Shown piece by piece: positions 26,206-36,316 of a stretch of 64,000 nucleotides of DNA. The translations under genes were made by a program, and so were the position numbers. This stretch comes from Salinimicrobium marinum (lineage in GTDB: Bacteria > Bacteroidota > Bacteroidia > Flavobacteriales > Flavobacteriaceae), in the NCBI RefSeq assembly GCF_014651535.1, contig NZ_BMXB01000002.1, forward strand, positions 372,001 through 436,000, written 5' to 3'. A model generated the notes under the pieces. That model saw only the letters and a list, made by a program, of their open reading frames with translations. It ran no database searches and had not been told where the DNA came from. The first letter of the stretch is position 1; every line of letters starts with the position of its first letter.

Positions 26206-27348
26206 TTAAAAGTAATAGCCAATGTTTATATTAAACCGTGCTTCCCAAGTGGCATCAGGCGTTCCCCTGCTAAAATCGTTTACATAGTTTCCTCCCAGCC
26301 ATGAATGATTATAACCTGCAGCATAATCAATATACGTATAAATATTACCTGTAGTTACCAGTACCCCTGTTACATTCATATAAGAATCTTCAAAACCAGT
26401 TTTATGCTTCTGCATGTACCCAAAATCATTATAGACCTGAAGTGCAGACATTGGCCCCCATTCAATGGGTATTAACCTGGCAAGGGTCAAAGTATACATA
26501 TTAAAATCGGCAGCAACTTCATACTCGGCACCATATGCTGCCATGGAAATTACCTCTCTTGAAGCTTTCTCTAAATTTTGAGGGTTATGGCTAATATTCA
26601 TGGCTTCAGCTTTTAGGTTCCAGTTCTTATAGGTGCCTTCATAATGCAGCGCAAATCCGTGGTGGTTACCAGTTTTTTTAGTGTCAAGATTATATAGACT
26701 TCCATACTGTCCAGACATACCTAACCTATGCTTGATATTATCCCCGAATTTAAAAACATATTTTCCGTTGAACTGATTAATTTCTTTATTCCTTCCTGCA
26801 ACATCATATGAATATCTGCTATGGGAGATTTCTGTATTATTTCCGAAGCGCATTTCTTCAGCATTTTTAAAGAAAGCTAGGTGGTATTCTGATTTTTCTC
26901 CGCTATGAATGTATTTAATACCCATGTCATGATCGTCCTCCAGTCCCACATAATATGACAGATTGAAGAACCAGTTATTGGAATTATATTGTTGAATACC
27001 AAAAGGCACCTGTGTAAGTCCTACCTGCAACTCATCATTTCTATTAAAACGATAGCCAAACCAACCTTGCTTTAGCATACCACCACCAAAGGCATCAGAA
27101 TACAATCGATATTCCGCATTAAGATATATTCCCTTAAATGAAGCATTTGCATTTATTCGGAATAAATCATAGCCAAAATCTCCGCCTCGTGTCTTTTGTT
27201 CCGGTTTCCAGGAGGAAAGGTTGTAATTAAATCGTAATGCCCCACCAACAGAAACTTCTGGAGTTTCCTGAGCCCTTACAGTAAAACCGGAACCTACGCC
27301 AATGTAAAAGAATCCTATAATAAATAAATAGCGTAAATTGGAATACAT
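26206..27348 (-). CDS. Outer-membrane porin-like beta-barrel protein
   Basis: A 380-residue protein with a signal peptide ending near AQE (residue 28), then alternating strands rich in Tyr, Phe, Asn and Gly. It ends in aromatic INIGYYF, the typical C-terminal beta-signal. No plug or TonB box is present, so diffusion or a specific channel is likely. Being first in the operon with a BCCT carrier and Usp suggests that it admits the osmolyte to the periplasm. The start overlaps the dead dinB tail at 27315-27348. Confidence 0.85.
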   Translation of the reverse strand: MYSNLRYLFIIGFFYIGVGSGFTVRAQETPEVSVGGALRFNYNLSSWKPEQKTRGGDFGYDLFRINANASFKGIYLNAEYRLYSDAFGGGMLKQGWFGYRFNRNDELQVGLTQVPFGIQQYNSNNWFFNLSYYVGLEDDHDMGIKYIHSGEKSEYHLAFFKNAEEMRFGNNTEISHSRYSYDVAGRNKEINQFNGKYVFKFGDNIKHRLGMSGQYGSLYNLDTKKTGNHHGFALHYEGTYKNWNLKAEAMNISHNPQNLEKASREVISMAAYGAEYEVAADFNMYTLTLARLIPIEWGPMSALQVYNDFGYMQKHKTGFEDSYMNVTGVLVTTGNIYTYIDYAAGYNHSWLGGNYVNDFSRGTPDATWEARFNINIGYYF

Positions 27349-27915
27349 AAGAATACGTTGTGTTTTTTTAAAATTAAGATTTCAGGTTTGGAAGACATCT
27401 TTTTATATAATAAAATATTGTTAACACCCGTAGCTTCGGAATCATCAAATAGGTTGATCTGGTAATCTCCTCTAACAAGGCCGTGGAATTTTATGCCAAT
27501 AAGCCTTATAAGTAGCCGCCGGTTATACAACTGTTTAAAGAGCCGCATTATCATTGGAATATTTAAATGGTCTGCACTGGTATAAGAAACTTTAGCCTGA
27601 ATGGTGTAGTTCTGAAAATCTGAATATTGAATTTTCACACTTTTATGAAAATTTGCTATTTCCCTCTTCTTAACTGGAAAGCAGGGTTCTATGCCATAGC
27701 CATCAAGGTGGCATGCAGCTTTATCACATTGATGGTATCCTTAGGAAAAATTTATTCTTTATAAATGGATTTCCGTTCCCTCTTTTCAAAATGGTCCTGC
27801 CATTTTTCCCAAAGTAGGTTTCGAGCATTTCCACCGGCATATTCTGGATCATTTAAATATCTCTATTCTAAGGTTCAGGAGCTTTTGAATGGTTTTATTT
27901 CTATCATCTAAATCT
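27315..27915 (-). pseudogene. dinB: DNA polymerase IV (dinB) C-terminal pseudogene
   Basis: Minus-strand pieces in different frames line up with the C-terminal half of a Bacteroidetes DinB. In order: NKTIQKLLNLRIEIF (about 27870-27915), MPVEMLETYFGKNGR (about 27800), KDTINVIKLHATLMAMA then a stop (about 27700), NPAFQLRRGK then a stop, and finally an open piece with VKIQYSDFQNYTIQAKVSY, LFKQLYNRRLLIRLIG and GDYQINLFDD. At least three frameshifts or stops separate them. The palm domain is gone. Error-prone polymerase activity from this locus is impossible. Confidence 0.85.
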
Positions 27916-28105
27916 TTTGCCAGACCAGGTGGATCTTTTACAACTATATAGAATATTGAATGAGAAGAATAGCTCGAAGCTTTAAATATAAAAAATTGTT
28001 GATTGCCTGAATTTTATGTCGTTCAATGGTTTCGGCACATCTTTTGAATCCAATTTTTTAAGGACTATGTAAGTCCTGTGAAGAGAATATAAAAAATAAT
28101 ACGCC

Positions 28106-28252
28106 ATGAATTTACCAATGATATACCATAGAATAGAAGAACTTTTAGAAATTATAAAAAGGAATCCAGAAGATCAGGATCTCTATTTCAACAGTGAGAT
28201 GGAGCTTGCATATCTTGAAAATATAAGAGAAGAAATTGAGGAGGGTGGTTAA
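28106..28252 (+). CDS. Possible 48-residue acidic protein
   Basis: An ATG-started frame of 48 codons beginning MNLPMIYHRIEELLEIIKRN and ending EEIEEGG; strongly helical and acidic. It lies between two divergent pseudogenes and just upstream of the SRAP remnant. It may be a genuine small gene, or a relic of the same locus. No homologue is recognised. Confidence 0.35.
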   Translation: MNLPMIYHRIEELLEIIKRNPEDQDLYFNSEMELAYLENIREEIEEGG

Positions 28253-28304
28253 CAATTTCCGCTAGTTTTAATAGCTGATTTTAATTAGATTATAGGTGTT
28301 ATCG

Positions 28305-28835
28305 TACAAACTGAATGCCGGAATTCAGAAAACTCCAGTAATCCTGAATGAATATCATGAAGAAATAGAAATGTTTCACTGGGCTTAATCCCTGTCTGGG
28401 TCATAGATGAGAAAATAAAAAAGATGACGCTCAATGCAATAATTGAAACCTTTATGAAAAATGGGTTTTTAGGAATTCTGTACAAAACCATTGTCTTATT
28501 TTAACCAGTGGCTATTTTTAGGGCAAAGGCTGGATTCTATAGGAAAACAAAAGCAGAAATATCAGATCAATCCTATGACCAGGAAATATTTGCTATACCA
28601 GGGATTTATTCCAACAATAGAAACCCTTTAAATAATGAACTTATTTACTTCTACTCTATCCTCACCACTGAAGCAAATGAATTGATGAGATAAAATTCAT
28701 AAAACTAAAAAGCGGATGCCGGTAGTCCAGAGAAAAGAAAATCGAAATAATTGGCTTACCTGTAAGGAGATCTAACAATTTGCTTTTTCATGAGAAGTAG
28801 CCTTAGAGGAGTAAAAAATTTAAATAATTTATTAA
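28305..28835 (+). pseudogene. SRAP/YedK (SOS response-associated peptidase) pseudogene
   Basis: Plus-strand frames combine into a YedK-like protein: KTPVILNEYHEEIEMFHW, then after a one-base loss at about 28382 GLIPVWVIDEKI and TLNAIIETF, a TAA at 28504-28506, then AGFYRK, EIFAIPGIYSN, FYSILTTEANELM, and in another frame IHKTKKRMPVV and NNWLTCKEI. SRAP proteins crosslink abasic sites in single-stranded DNA. The N-terminal Cys2 region cannot be found. Several stops and shifts show that the gene is dead. Confidence 0.85.
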
Positions 28836-28893
28836 GCGAGTAAAAACTGGATTTTAAGTGGTAACCAAAAATATTTTTATGAAGAAATCGCAT

Positions 28894-28930
28894 AAAAAAC
28901 CTGCCTCTGCAAAGAAGCTTCGACAGGTTC
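28894..28930 (-). terminator. Terminator of the phosphatase PUL (minus strand)
   Basis: Read on the minus strand, AACCTG (924-929 of the 28 kb block) and CAGGTT (898-903) form a stem around a 20-base loop and run into six T residues. It lies just after the metallophosphoesterase stop. Confidence 0.5.
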
Positions 28931-28950
28931 TCCAACTAACTATGTAAAAA

Positions 28951-30522
28951 TTAATTTTTTGGTTCTTCCAGTCTGAAACTGCTGGTGGCCTTGTGATTAT
29001 TCCCGAACATATCTGTGGCTTTAATTTCAATTACATGCTCTCCTGTTTCCAGATTTGTTGGTATACTCCCACGCCACAAATGTTCACTCTTTACAGCATT
29101 TGAAGATCTCCGTCCAGGCATAAGTTCTTCCGTTGTATCCCATTCGTTGATCAACATCAAATAAGAAGGATCTGGTTCCTCCACGTATTTCATAGCTTTC
29201 CATGCTCCATTGTCAATCCTATACCTAACATCATTTCCTTCGGTTCCCATAAAAAAATTAGCATAAATTCCTGCCTGTGTATTTCTACCTTTAGCTACCA
29301 CTTTTGGTGCGAAAACCTGTATCTGGAAATCATTTTGGTCCCCGGCAGATTTATAACGTATGTTATATTCATTTCCATTAAAATTTATGAATGCATATCC
29401 TTTTGGCGTTCCATCTCTCATCGTAGAAACAGGAACTCCTTCTTCATCTAACTTTCCGGAATACCAGTCTCCGGAGGTGGTGCCAACATTATAATGGTGA
29501 TGCGGTTTTCCCTGGAGCCATCCTTCCTCCGCTCCAAAAAAATCCTGCTTCTGGATATGGGTATGAGCTGAAAGAGACAGCGTATTAGGAAAATCCTGAA
29601 GTAAACGGAAAAGCCTCTTCCTGTCCTCATCTCTGAAATTATCTCCATCTGGTTCGCTTATGGGGATATGAAAAGCTAAAACTATCAAATGATCTTTGGG
29701 AACAAATTTGAGATCATTTTCAATAAACTGAAGTTGATCTTCCCGGAAGCCACCCCAGTATCCTTTGCCATCCCTTGGATCAGGATAGAGAACATCGTCT
29801 AAAATAATGAAATGAACTTTCCCATAATTAAAAGCATAATTTGCCGGACCAAAATGAGCTTCAAAAGTTTCATCAGCCATTTCATCTGTTTCTGCATCAA
29901 AGTTCAAATCATGGTTTCCAAGAAGATTGTACCATGGGATCCCCACTCTTTTTACTGCCTGGATATATGGATTAAACAAACTCAGATCATTACCTACCAG
30001 ATCTCCTAAACTTAATCCAAAAGAGACATTTTCAATTCCTTCAACTTCTGAAACAATTCCTTTAGAAAAAAAATCTACTTCTTCCCGGGTATATGGTTGA
30101 GGGTCTCCAAAAATTAGGGCCGTAAATTCTTCCGTTTCTTCTAAAGGAATCAGTGCAAAATCTATCGATTTTGGAAGGTGTCCGGTAGGAGCTACTCCTT
30201 TAAATTTTGCTTTGGGAGAACCATTCGGTTTATGGATATAGAAAAACTGAGGTAAATTATCTTTGTTTGTTCTAATGCTATATCCCGAAGGTTTGATAAC
30301 TGAAATGATATTGTCCTCCCCCACAGGCAGTTCATACTTCCCAGAAGCATCGGTAAGAACCACTTCATGTCCGTTGGTTACCGCAACATCCGAAAGTCCA
30401 TTTTCTCTTCTGTCTCTTTTGCCGTTTTGATTGGAATCTTCAAAAACGTAACCGGTGGCAGTAGTTTGAGCAAAAAAATTTATTGATACGAATAAAGCAC
30501 ACGTAGTGAAAAATTTGTCCAT
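28951..30522 (-). CDS. Secreted calcineurin-like metallophosphoesterase
   Basis: A 523-residue exported enzyme. Signal peptide to about residue 18, an N-terminal SdrD/MetallophosN beta domain (GYVFEDSNQNGKRDRRENG, about 23-110), the metallophosphatase core (FGDPQPY, SLGDLVG, LLGNHDLN, AFHIP, and SAHTH, all dinuclear-metal ligands), and a C-terminal MetallophosC beta domain (about 390-523). It hydrolyses phosphoesters in the periplasm or outside. It is the last gene of the SusC/D unit, 11 bases after the EEP gene. Confidence 0.92.
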   Translation of the reverse strand: MDKFFTTCALFVSINFFAQTTATGYVFEDSNQNGKRDRRENGLSDVAVTNGHEVVLTDASGKYELPVGEDNIISVIKPSGYSIRTNKDNLPQFFYIHKPNGSPKAKFKGVAPTGHLPKSIDFALIPLEETEEFTALIFGDPQPYTREEVDFFSKGIVSEVEGIENVSFGLSLGDLVGNDLSLFNPYIQAVKRVGIPWYNLLGNHDLNFDAETDEMADETFEAHFGPANYAFNYGKVHFIILDDVLYPDPRDGKGYWGGFREDQLQFIENDLKFVPKDHLIVLAFHIPISEPDGDNFRDEDRKRLFRLLQDFPNTLSLSAHTHIQKQDFFGAEEGWLQGKPHHHYNVGTTSGDWYSGKLDEEGVPVSTMRDGTPKGYAFINFNGNEYNIRYKSAGDQNDFQIQVFAPKVVAKGRNTQAGIYANFFMGTEGNDVRYRIDNGAWKAMKYVEEPDPSYLMLINEWDTTEELMPGRRSSNAVKSEHLWRGSIPTNLETGEHVIEIKATDMFGNNHKATSSFRLEEPKN

Positions 30523-30533
30523 GTGTATAAATA

Positions 30534-31382
30534 TTATTTTTGATTCAACTTCAGAACTGCCATGACTGGGAGATGATCTGAAGCGTAGGTTTCATTAATT
30601 ACTTTATGATATTCTATGCTGAAATTTTCTTTAGGCTTAAATGCTATAAAATCAATGGCTTTTTCTGGTTTTAATACCGGAATTGTAGGTTCGCAATCGT
30701 TACACGTCCTTGTGAAAAACTGGTCCAAATGGTTTATCACCTCTGTATTTGGTGTCGCGTTAAAATCGCCTGCCACTATCATAGGCAAAGGTTCCTGAGA
30801 TGCGATGTTGACTATCTCCTGGATTTGAAGTAAACGATTTGTATCATCTCTTTGTGAATCAAGATGTGTACTTCCAAACCGGAAAGATTTGTCATCTGGA
30901 AGTGAGATTTTCACTGTTGCCAGGACGCGAGGTTCTCCATTAGTCCCTGGAGCAGTAGGAAGAGCATGAACTCGCGCTTCTGAAATGGAATATTTTGATA
31001 ACACTGCCACTCCATAGACTCCTCCGTCATAATTTATGGCTTTTCCAAAATACACTTCCATACCTAATTCGTTGGCAATTATTTCTGCCTGATTCCCCGC
31101 TCCTGATCTGGTGGTGTTTGCATCAACTTCCTGTAAAGCAAGTACATCTGGATCCTGTGCTTTTATAGTCCGAATAATGGCTTTTAAATCAATAATTTTG
31201 GGTTCGGAAGGAGGATTGGCGTGGTGGATGTTGTATGCCATAATCCGAAGGCTTACCTCCCCTTGTTCTTCATTCTGCCTTTTGTCATCAAAAGTGGAAA
31301 AACCTCCGTTCTTTTCGTTCTGAGCATTTAGGCTAATAACAATTAAACAGGCCACAATCCGTATTATAATTAAATGTATCAT
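30534..31382 (-). CDS. Secreted endonuclease/exonuclease/phosphatase (EEP) family enzyme
   Basis: A 282-residue protein with a short signal peptide (about 1-20). EEP motifs are present in order: MAYNIHHA, LQEVDANT (catalytic Glu), GSTHLDSQ, GDFNATPN (catalytic Asp/Asn) and SDHLPV (catalytic Asp-His). Such enzymes cut phosphodiesters in nucleic acids, phosphoinositides or sphingomyelin. With the metallophosphoesterase beside it, stepwise removal of phosphate from a diester is plausible. Confidence 0.9.
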   Translation of the reverse strand: MIHLIIIRIVACLIVISLNAQNEKNGGFSTFDDKRQNEEQGEVSLRIMAYNIHHANPPSEPKIIDLKAIIRTIKAQDPDVLALQEVDANTTRSGAGNQAEIIANELGMEVYFGKAINYDGGVYGVAVLSKYSISEARVHALPTAPGTNGEPRVLATVKISLPDDKSFRFGSTHLDSQRDDTNRLLQIQEIVNIASQEPLPMIVAGDFNATPNTEVINHLDQFFTRTCNDCEPTIPVLKPEKAIDFIAFKPKENFSIEYHKVINETYASDHLPVMAVLKLNQK

Positions 31383-31537
31383 AGGTTTGAAATATTTAAA
31401 TTTTAGGAAGCCCTCTTTCCTCCTTCACTATTCCTGCAAGTCTTATCTTATTTTGAGTTGCAATCATTATATATTCTTGTTTTTAAAATGCTGATGGATT
31501 CCCAAATTAAATGAATAAAATTGAAATTTAATTTGCA

Positions 31538-33187
31538 CTACCAGCCTGGATTCTGCGTCAAATCCGGGTTGCGTTCTAATTGAGGCAATGGTACCGGCCA
31601 TAAGTAATGTCTGGAGGGATCAAAAGTTCTTCCTGTATGTGCAATTATAAAGCCCTCTTCATCAGTTCTTAAATTTCCGGCAGTATCCGGATTCGGAAGC
31701 CAATTCACATTGGTACCTTTAACGTCCAGTGCCAGTAATTCCCCTTTTTTCCAACGCTTAATATCGAAATATCGTTGTCCTTCCAATGCCAGTTCAACTC
31801 TTCTTTCCCTGCGTATTTCTTCACGCAGGTCAAGTCCGTTAGCTTCGATTTCCGAGATGACCATATGCTTCATTCCTACCCTATCCCTTAAAAGATTAAT
31901 AGACTTGTCCAAATCTTCCTGGGTTAATGTACCCTGTTCAAGTTTGGCCTCAGCATAAGTAAGTAACACTTCTGCATACCTGAGTAGGTGAAAATCATTA
32001 GCATCACGACGATAGGTTGGGACAGCAGACAATTCCGCATACTTCGTGAAATAATATCCTGTTAAGGTTACGGCTCCTCGTCTATCAGAGAGAAATTTAG
32101 GGATTCTAAAAATCTCTGGAGTCTCATTTACCTCCTGTCCGTCATATCGTCCTCCCCATTCTGCACCCGGCTCTAAAATGGTCTGAGACATTCGTGGGTC
32201 ACGATTCTCAAAAACATCCTGATAATTTTCAACTCCATACAATGGGGAATCCTCTATAGGTAGTCCATCGATCATTAAGTAAGAATCAACAAGAGATTTA
32301 GTAGGATTCCACCTTATTACTTGGTCTGGCACGTGAATTTCCCGGGACAAATTATGCATATCTACCTCCATTAGGGAAGTTCTGGCTATAATGGTTTCTT
32401 TATTATTTCCAGTTGATAATTTACCGGCATAGGTGAAAAGATCATAGTAGTTCCTCTCAGGATTTCCTGTGTCAAACAACTCATAAACGCCCATATCCAT
32501 AACGTCTCTAGCTGCTTTTTCGGCGACCTCAAAACGGCCGCTATAAAGTGCTATTCTGGCTTTGAGAGCTAAAGCGGCCCCTCTGTTCATTCTTCCTAAA
32601 TCTTCTCCGGAAGGTATTTCCGAGGGAAGGTTCATTGCTGCATCCTCCAGATCGTTGAGAAGAAAATCCACCACTTCTTCCTGAGGATCCCGGGGGACCA
32701 TTAATTCCTCTATGGTTAGGGTTTCTGTGACCAAAGGCACATCCCCCCAGAAGTTCGTAAGGTAACTATACATTAATGCTCGTATAACCCTTACTTCTGC
32801 AGCAAGACGCTCTGCCAGGGCAGGATCATGTAAGGTTGCTTTATGGTAATTTTCGAGAAAAGCGTTAGCCTGTCGCACACCACGATACTGGGTTGTCCAC
32901 TCTGTATTTAGTGTATTTTGATCTGGTCCGTAATTACCACTACCAATTTGTTGGTATTGTGTTGATGAAGGCCATAAGGTATTATCCCCCATGTTTTCCA
33001 TATCAACTGTATTTTTTGCTTTAACATTAGCGTACAATCCATTGGCCGCTAAAATTAATTGCTCTTCTGTTTCCCAAAAATTTTCATTGGTGAGTTGATC
33101 TGTCGGAGACCTGTCCAGGAAATCTTCTTCACAAGAACTGAAGAAAAATAAACATCCGGCCAGGCAACAATAAATTATATTTTTCAT
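31538..33187 (-). CDS. SusD/RagB family outer-membrane lipoprotein
   Basis: A 549-residue lipoprotein with lipobox FFFSSC (Cys at about 19). SusD landmarks: DRSPTDQLTNENFW near the N-terminus, LIRALMYSYLTNFWGDVPLVTE, the TPR-like helical region, and RRERRVELALEGQRYFDIKRWKKGE near residue 455. It binds the substrate and caps the SusC channel. It follows SusC by seven bases. Confidence 0.95.
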   Translation of the reverse strand: MKNIIYCCLAGCLFFFSSCEEDFLDRSPTDQLTNENFWETEEQLILAANGLYANVKAKNTVDMENMGDNTLWPSSTQYQQIGSGNYGPDQNTLNTEWTTQYRGVRQANAFLENYHKATLHDPALAERLAAEVRVIRALMYSYLTNFWGDVPLVTETLTIEELMVPRDPQEEVVDFLLNDLEDAAMNLPSEIPSGEDLGRMNRGAALALKARIALYSGRFEVAEKAARDVMDMGVYELFDTGNPERNYYDLFTYAGKLSTGNNKETIIARTSLMEVDMHNLSREIHVPDQVIRWNPTKSLVDSYLMIDGLPIEDSPLYGVENYQDVFENRDPRMSQTILEPGAEWGGRYDGQEVNETPEIFRIPKFLSDRRGAVTLTGYYFTKYAELSAVPTYRRDANDFHLLRYAEVLLTYAEAKLEQGTLTQEDLDKSINLLRDRVGMKHMVISEIEANGLDLREEIRRERRVELALEGQRYFDIKRWKKGELLALDVKGTNVNWLPNPDTAGNLRTDEEGFIIAHTGRTFDPSRHYLWPVPLPQLERNPDLTQNPGW

Positions 33188-33194
33188 TGGTGTT

Positions 33195-36100
33195 TTATTT
33201 TAAATTAATATTTAGGCCAACTGTAAAGGTCTTTACCTGTGGGTAAAAACTTCCGCTACTTACAGGAGACTCAGGGTCATATCCATAAAAATAATCTGAA
33301 ACAGTGAATAAGTTCTCAGCTGAGACATAGGCTCTGAAACGTTCTGCCTTAAACTTTTCACTTAATCCTGTTGGAAGGGTGTATCCAATTTGAACATTCT
33401 TTAGTCGTAGGTAAGAGGCATCTTCCAGCCAGTAGGTAGAAAGACGTTGGTTATACGATTGCTGATAGGTTAGCCTTGGGTAAGTTGCATCTGTATTTCC
33501 AGGGGTCCATCGGTCCAGATGGATTTCCTGAGGCATTGCACTTTCGCTGATGAAGGCGTGGCGTGCAGACCCTGTTAAAAGCCCGTTTACTTCCCCAACA
33601 CCCTGAAGGAAGAAATTTAGATCAAAACCTTTGTATGCCATTGAACCCCGGAATCCATAGGTATATCTCGGTATATGGCTTCCTATTACTTTCCTGTCAT
33701 TTACAAGATCAACTTCACCATCACCATTTAAATCCCGGTAAATAAGGTCTCCCGGTTGAACCGGATCTCCCTGGATGTATGGAAAATTCGGTGTATAAGA
33801 ATCGTCTTCTGCATTATAAGTAAAATCAGATTCCTGTGCGATTCGGTCCGCTACCAAACCATAAAAAGCATCAAGTGGCTCTCCTTCCATTCTCACCCGG
33901 TCTCCTATTGTAGGCTCTGTACCTCCCAAATCGGTCACTTTATTTTTAACATCAGATATATTGAAATCCAGACTATAACTAAAATCATTGATGTCGTCAC
34001 GCCATCCCATTTGGAATTCCCATCCCCTGTTTTCTACACTTCCGGCATTCTGGTATGGATAATCCGGACCACCAAACACATCAGGGATAGGTAAACGTAG
34101 GAGAATGTTTTCTGTGGTGTTCACGAAATAATCGGCGGTTGTAGTAAGCCTATTATTGAAAAAGGCTAGATCAATTCCCAGGTTAGCCTTTTCTGCTGAT
34201 TCCCAGGTTAAAAGTTGATTTCCCACAACGGTTTGTCGATACCCAATGGTCAATTGATCTCCAATAGGCATGGTGTTTACAGGTCCTAGAATATCCATGT
34301 ATGCCCAGTTGGCTATCTGATCGTTTCCTTGTGTACCGTAAGAAGCACGTATTTTTCCGAAGTCCAGAAGGTTGTTATCCCTTAAAAACCCTTCTTCCGT
34401 GAATACCCACCCTATTGAAGCAGCAGAAAAGAGTTCCCATCTGACATCCTCGGCAAAACGGGAAGAACCGTCATATCTAAAGTTAATTTCCGCAAGGTAT
34501 TTATCTTTATAGCCATAATTTAACCTTCCAAATACAGATTGGAGGGCATTTTGTGCATTGCTACCGTCATTTAACTGGTTCTCTGTCCCAAGGTTTATAT
34601 GTCCAACAGAGGAAGATGATAAATTAGTTCTTGAAGCTTCTAAATCATCATTAACCGTTTCCTCCTGAGAAATCCCTAACAAAGCAGTTATGTGATGAGT
34701 GTCAGCAAAAGTCCTGTCATATTCAGCTGTTCCAACGAAAGTTTGATAAGTTCCTTTATAACTACTGGTTGTAATCTTATTTGGATAACCTGTTTGCCAA
34801 ACCAAATCTCCCGTATCAGGACTGTAGTAGTTAATCGTTCTTTCGAAAAGATTACGCCGGGAATTATATTTCACCAGGCCATATCTTCCTCTAATTAAAA
34901 AACCCTTGAAAAGATTGATGGCAGCTTGAACATTCCCGGTGAATTCTTCAGAAGAAAAGTCATTGGTGCCGGAATCTGTAGCTACGGCGACGGGATTACT
35001 GGAACCTCCTATGTACCCCCAACCACCTTCTGTATTTCGTACCGGGACCAGTGGAATAATTGTCAGGGCCTGATAAAGGGGCCCCGTTCCTGCGGCAGAT
35101 CCAATATAATTCCTGTCAATATATCCTATGTTGGAAGAGATGTCAATACGATCCAGAACAGTGGTGTTAAGTTTAGCTCTAACGTTATGCCTTTGAGATT
35201 CATAATTATTGCCAACTACAAGTCCTTCCTCTTTTAGGAGCCCGTAGGAGAGATAATAATTAAAATCTTCCTGTCCTCCGTTTACGCTCAGATTGTGGTT
35301 TTGCTGAGGAGCATAATCTTTATAAACTTCTTCAATCCAATTAGTATTCGCATAATAATTCAAATCAGTCCCTTCTCTGGCAATCTGAATTTCATCTGCT
35401 GTATAAGTTGGATTACGGCCTACATTTACCTGGGCTTCATTTAGAAGCTCCATATATTCTGGAGAACCTAACCTATCTGGTAAGGCTGTGGGTGTCTGAA
35501 CGCCATAGTAGCTATTATAAGATAGTGTAGGTTTACCTGCAGTACCGGATTTTGTGGTTATTAAAATTACACCGTTCGCACCTCTTACTCCATAAATAGA
35601 AGAAGAAGCAGCATCTTTAAGAACTGATATACTCTCAATATCCTGAGGGTTTAATATATTCAAATTTCCCCCGGGAATTCCATCTATTACTATTAATGGA
35701 TTAGAATTTCCCCAGGTACCGATTCCCCTAATGCGGATATCACCCCCATTGTTCCCCGGCGCGCCTGAAGCTCCTGTGACAGTAACCCCCGGCATCAACC
35801 CCTGTAGGCCTGAGCTCAAATTGGTAATAGGTCGATCTTCAATGGCATCAGAAGACACCTGGCTTACTGCTCCAGTAAGGTTAGCCTTTTTCTGTGTTCC
35901 ATAACCCACTACAACTACTTCTTCCAGAGCTTGCGCATCTTCGTCGAGGGTTATTAAGAAATCAGTTTCGGAACCAACTAATTTTTCCTGAGTTTTAAAA
36001 CCCAAATAGGAAAAAACAAGAATTTGATCTTCATCAATAACCTCAAGATTAAACTCCCCCTCAAAATTAGTAATGTTCCTGTTGAAGTATTCTTAACCTG

Positions 36101-36316
36101 TACAGTTACGCCCGGCAGGGGAATACCCTCTGCATCTATCACTCTCCCTCTAACAATTCTCTGATAAGAGGCAGAATTTCCAAAGGAATTTTTAATATTG
36201 AAGTCTGAATAACTTAATTTAAAAGCGTATCCCTCCTGAAGTATAAGGAAGAAAAATATGCCATATGTCAACCCCCTAAAGGGAAATCGGGTAAAAAATT
36301 GTAGCTTTATATTCAT
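33195..36316 (-). pseudogene. SusC/RagA TonB-dependent transporter with a frameshift near its N-terminus
   Basis: Start at ATG 36316, signal peptide, then RIVRGRVIDAEGIPLPGV and QVKNTSTGT of a CarboxypepD-like domain in one frame. The continuation (TNFEGEFNLEV, FSYLGFKTQE) is in another frame; one base is missing at about 36070-36080. From there the frame is open to 33195 with EEVVVVGYGTQKK, the plug (IRGIGTWGNSNPL, LKDAASSSIYGVRGANG) and a full barrel ending in VGLNINLK. Joined length would be about 1,040 residues, normal for SusC. It may be a real mutation, a sequencing error, or recoding; the rest of the gene is well kept. Confidence 0.85.

Noticed and set aside
28285-28491. Minus-strand 68-codon frame with a hydrophobic stretch
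   Set aside because: It overlaps the SRAP pseudogene on the other strand, and its hydrophobicity follows from the reverse complement of that coding sequence.
28508-28693. Plus-strand 61-codon GTG frame as a separate gene
   Set aside because: It is one intact piece of the SRAP pseudogene (EIFAIPGIYS and ILTTEANELM), not a gene of its own.
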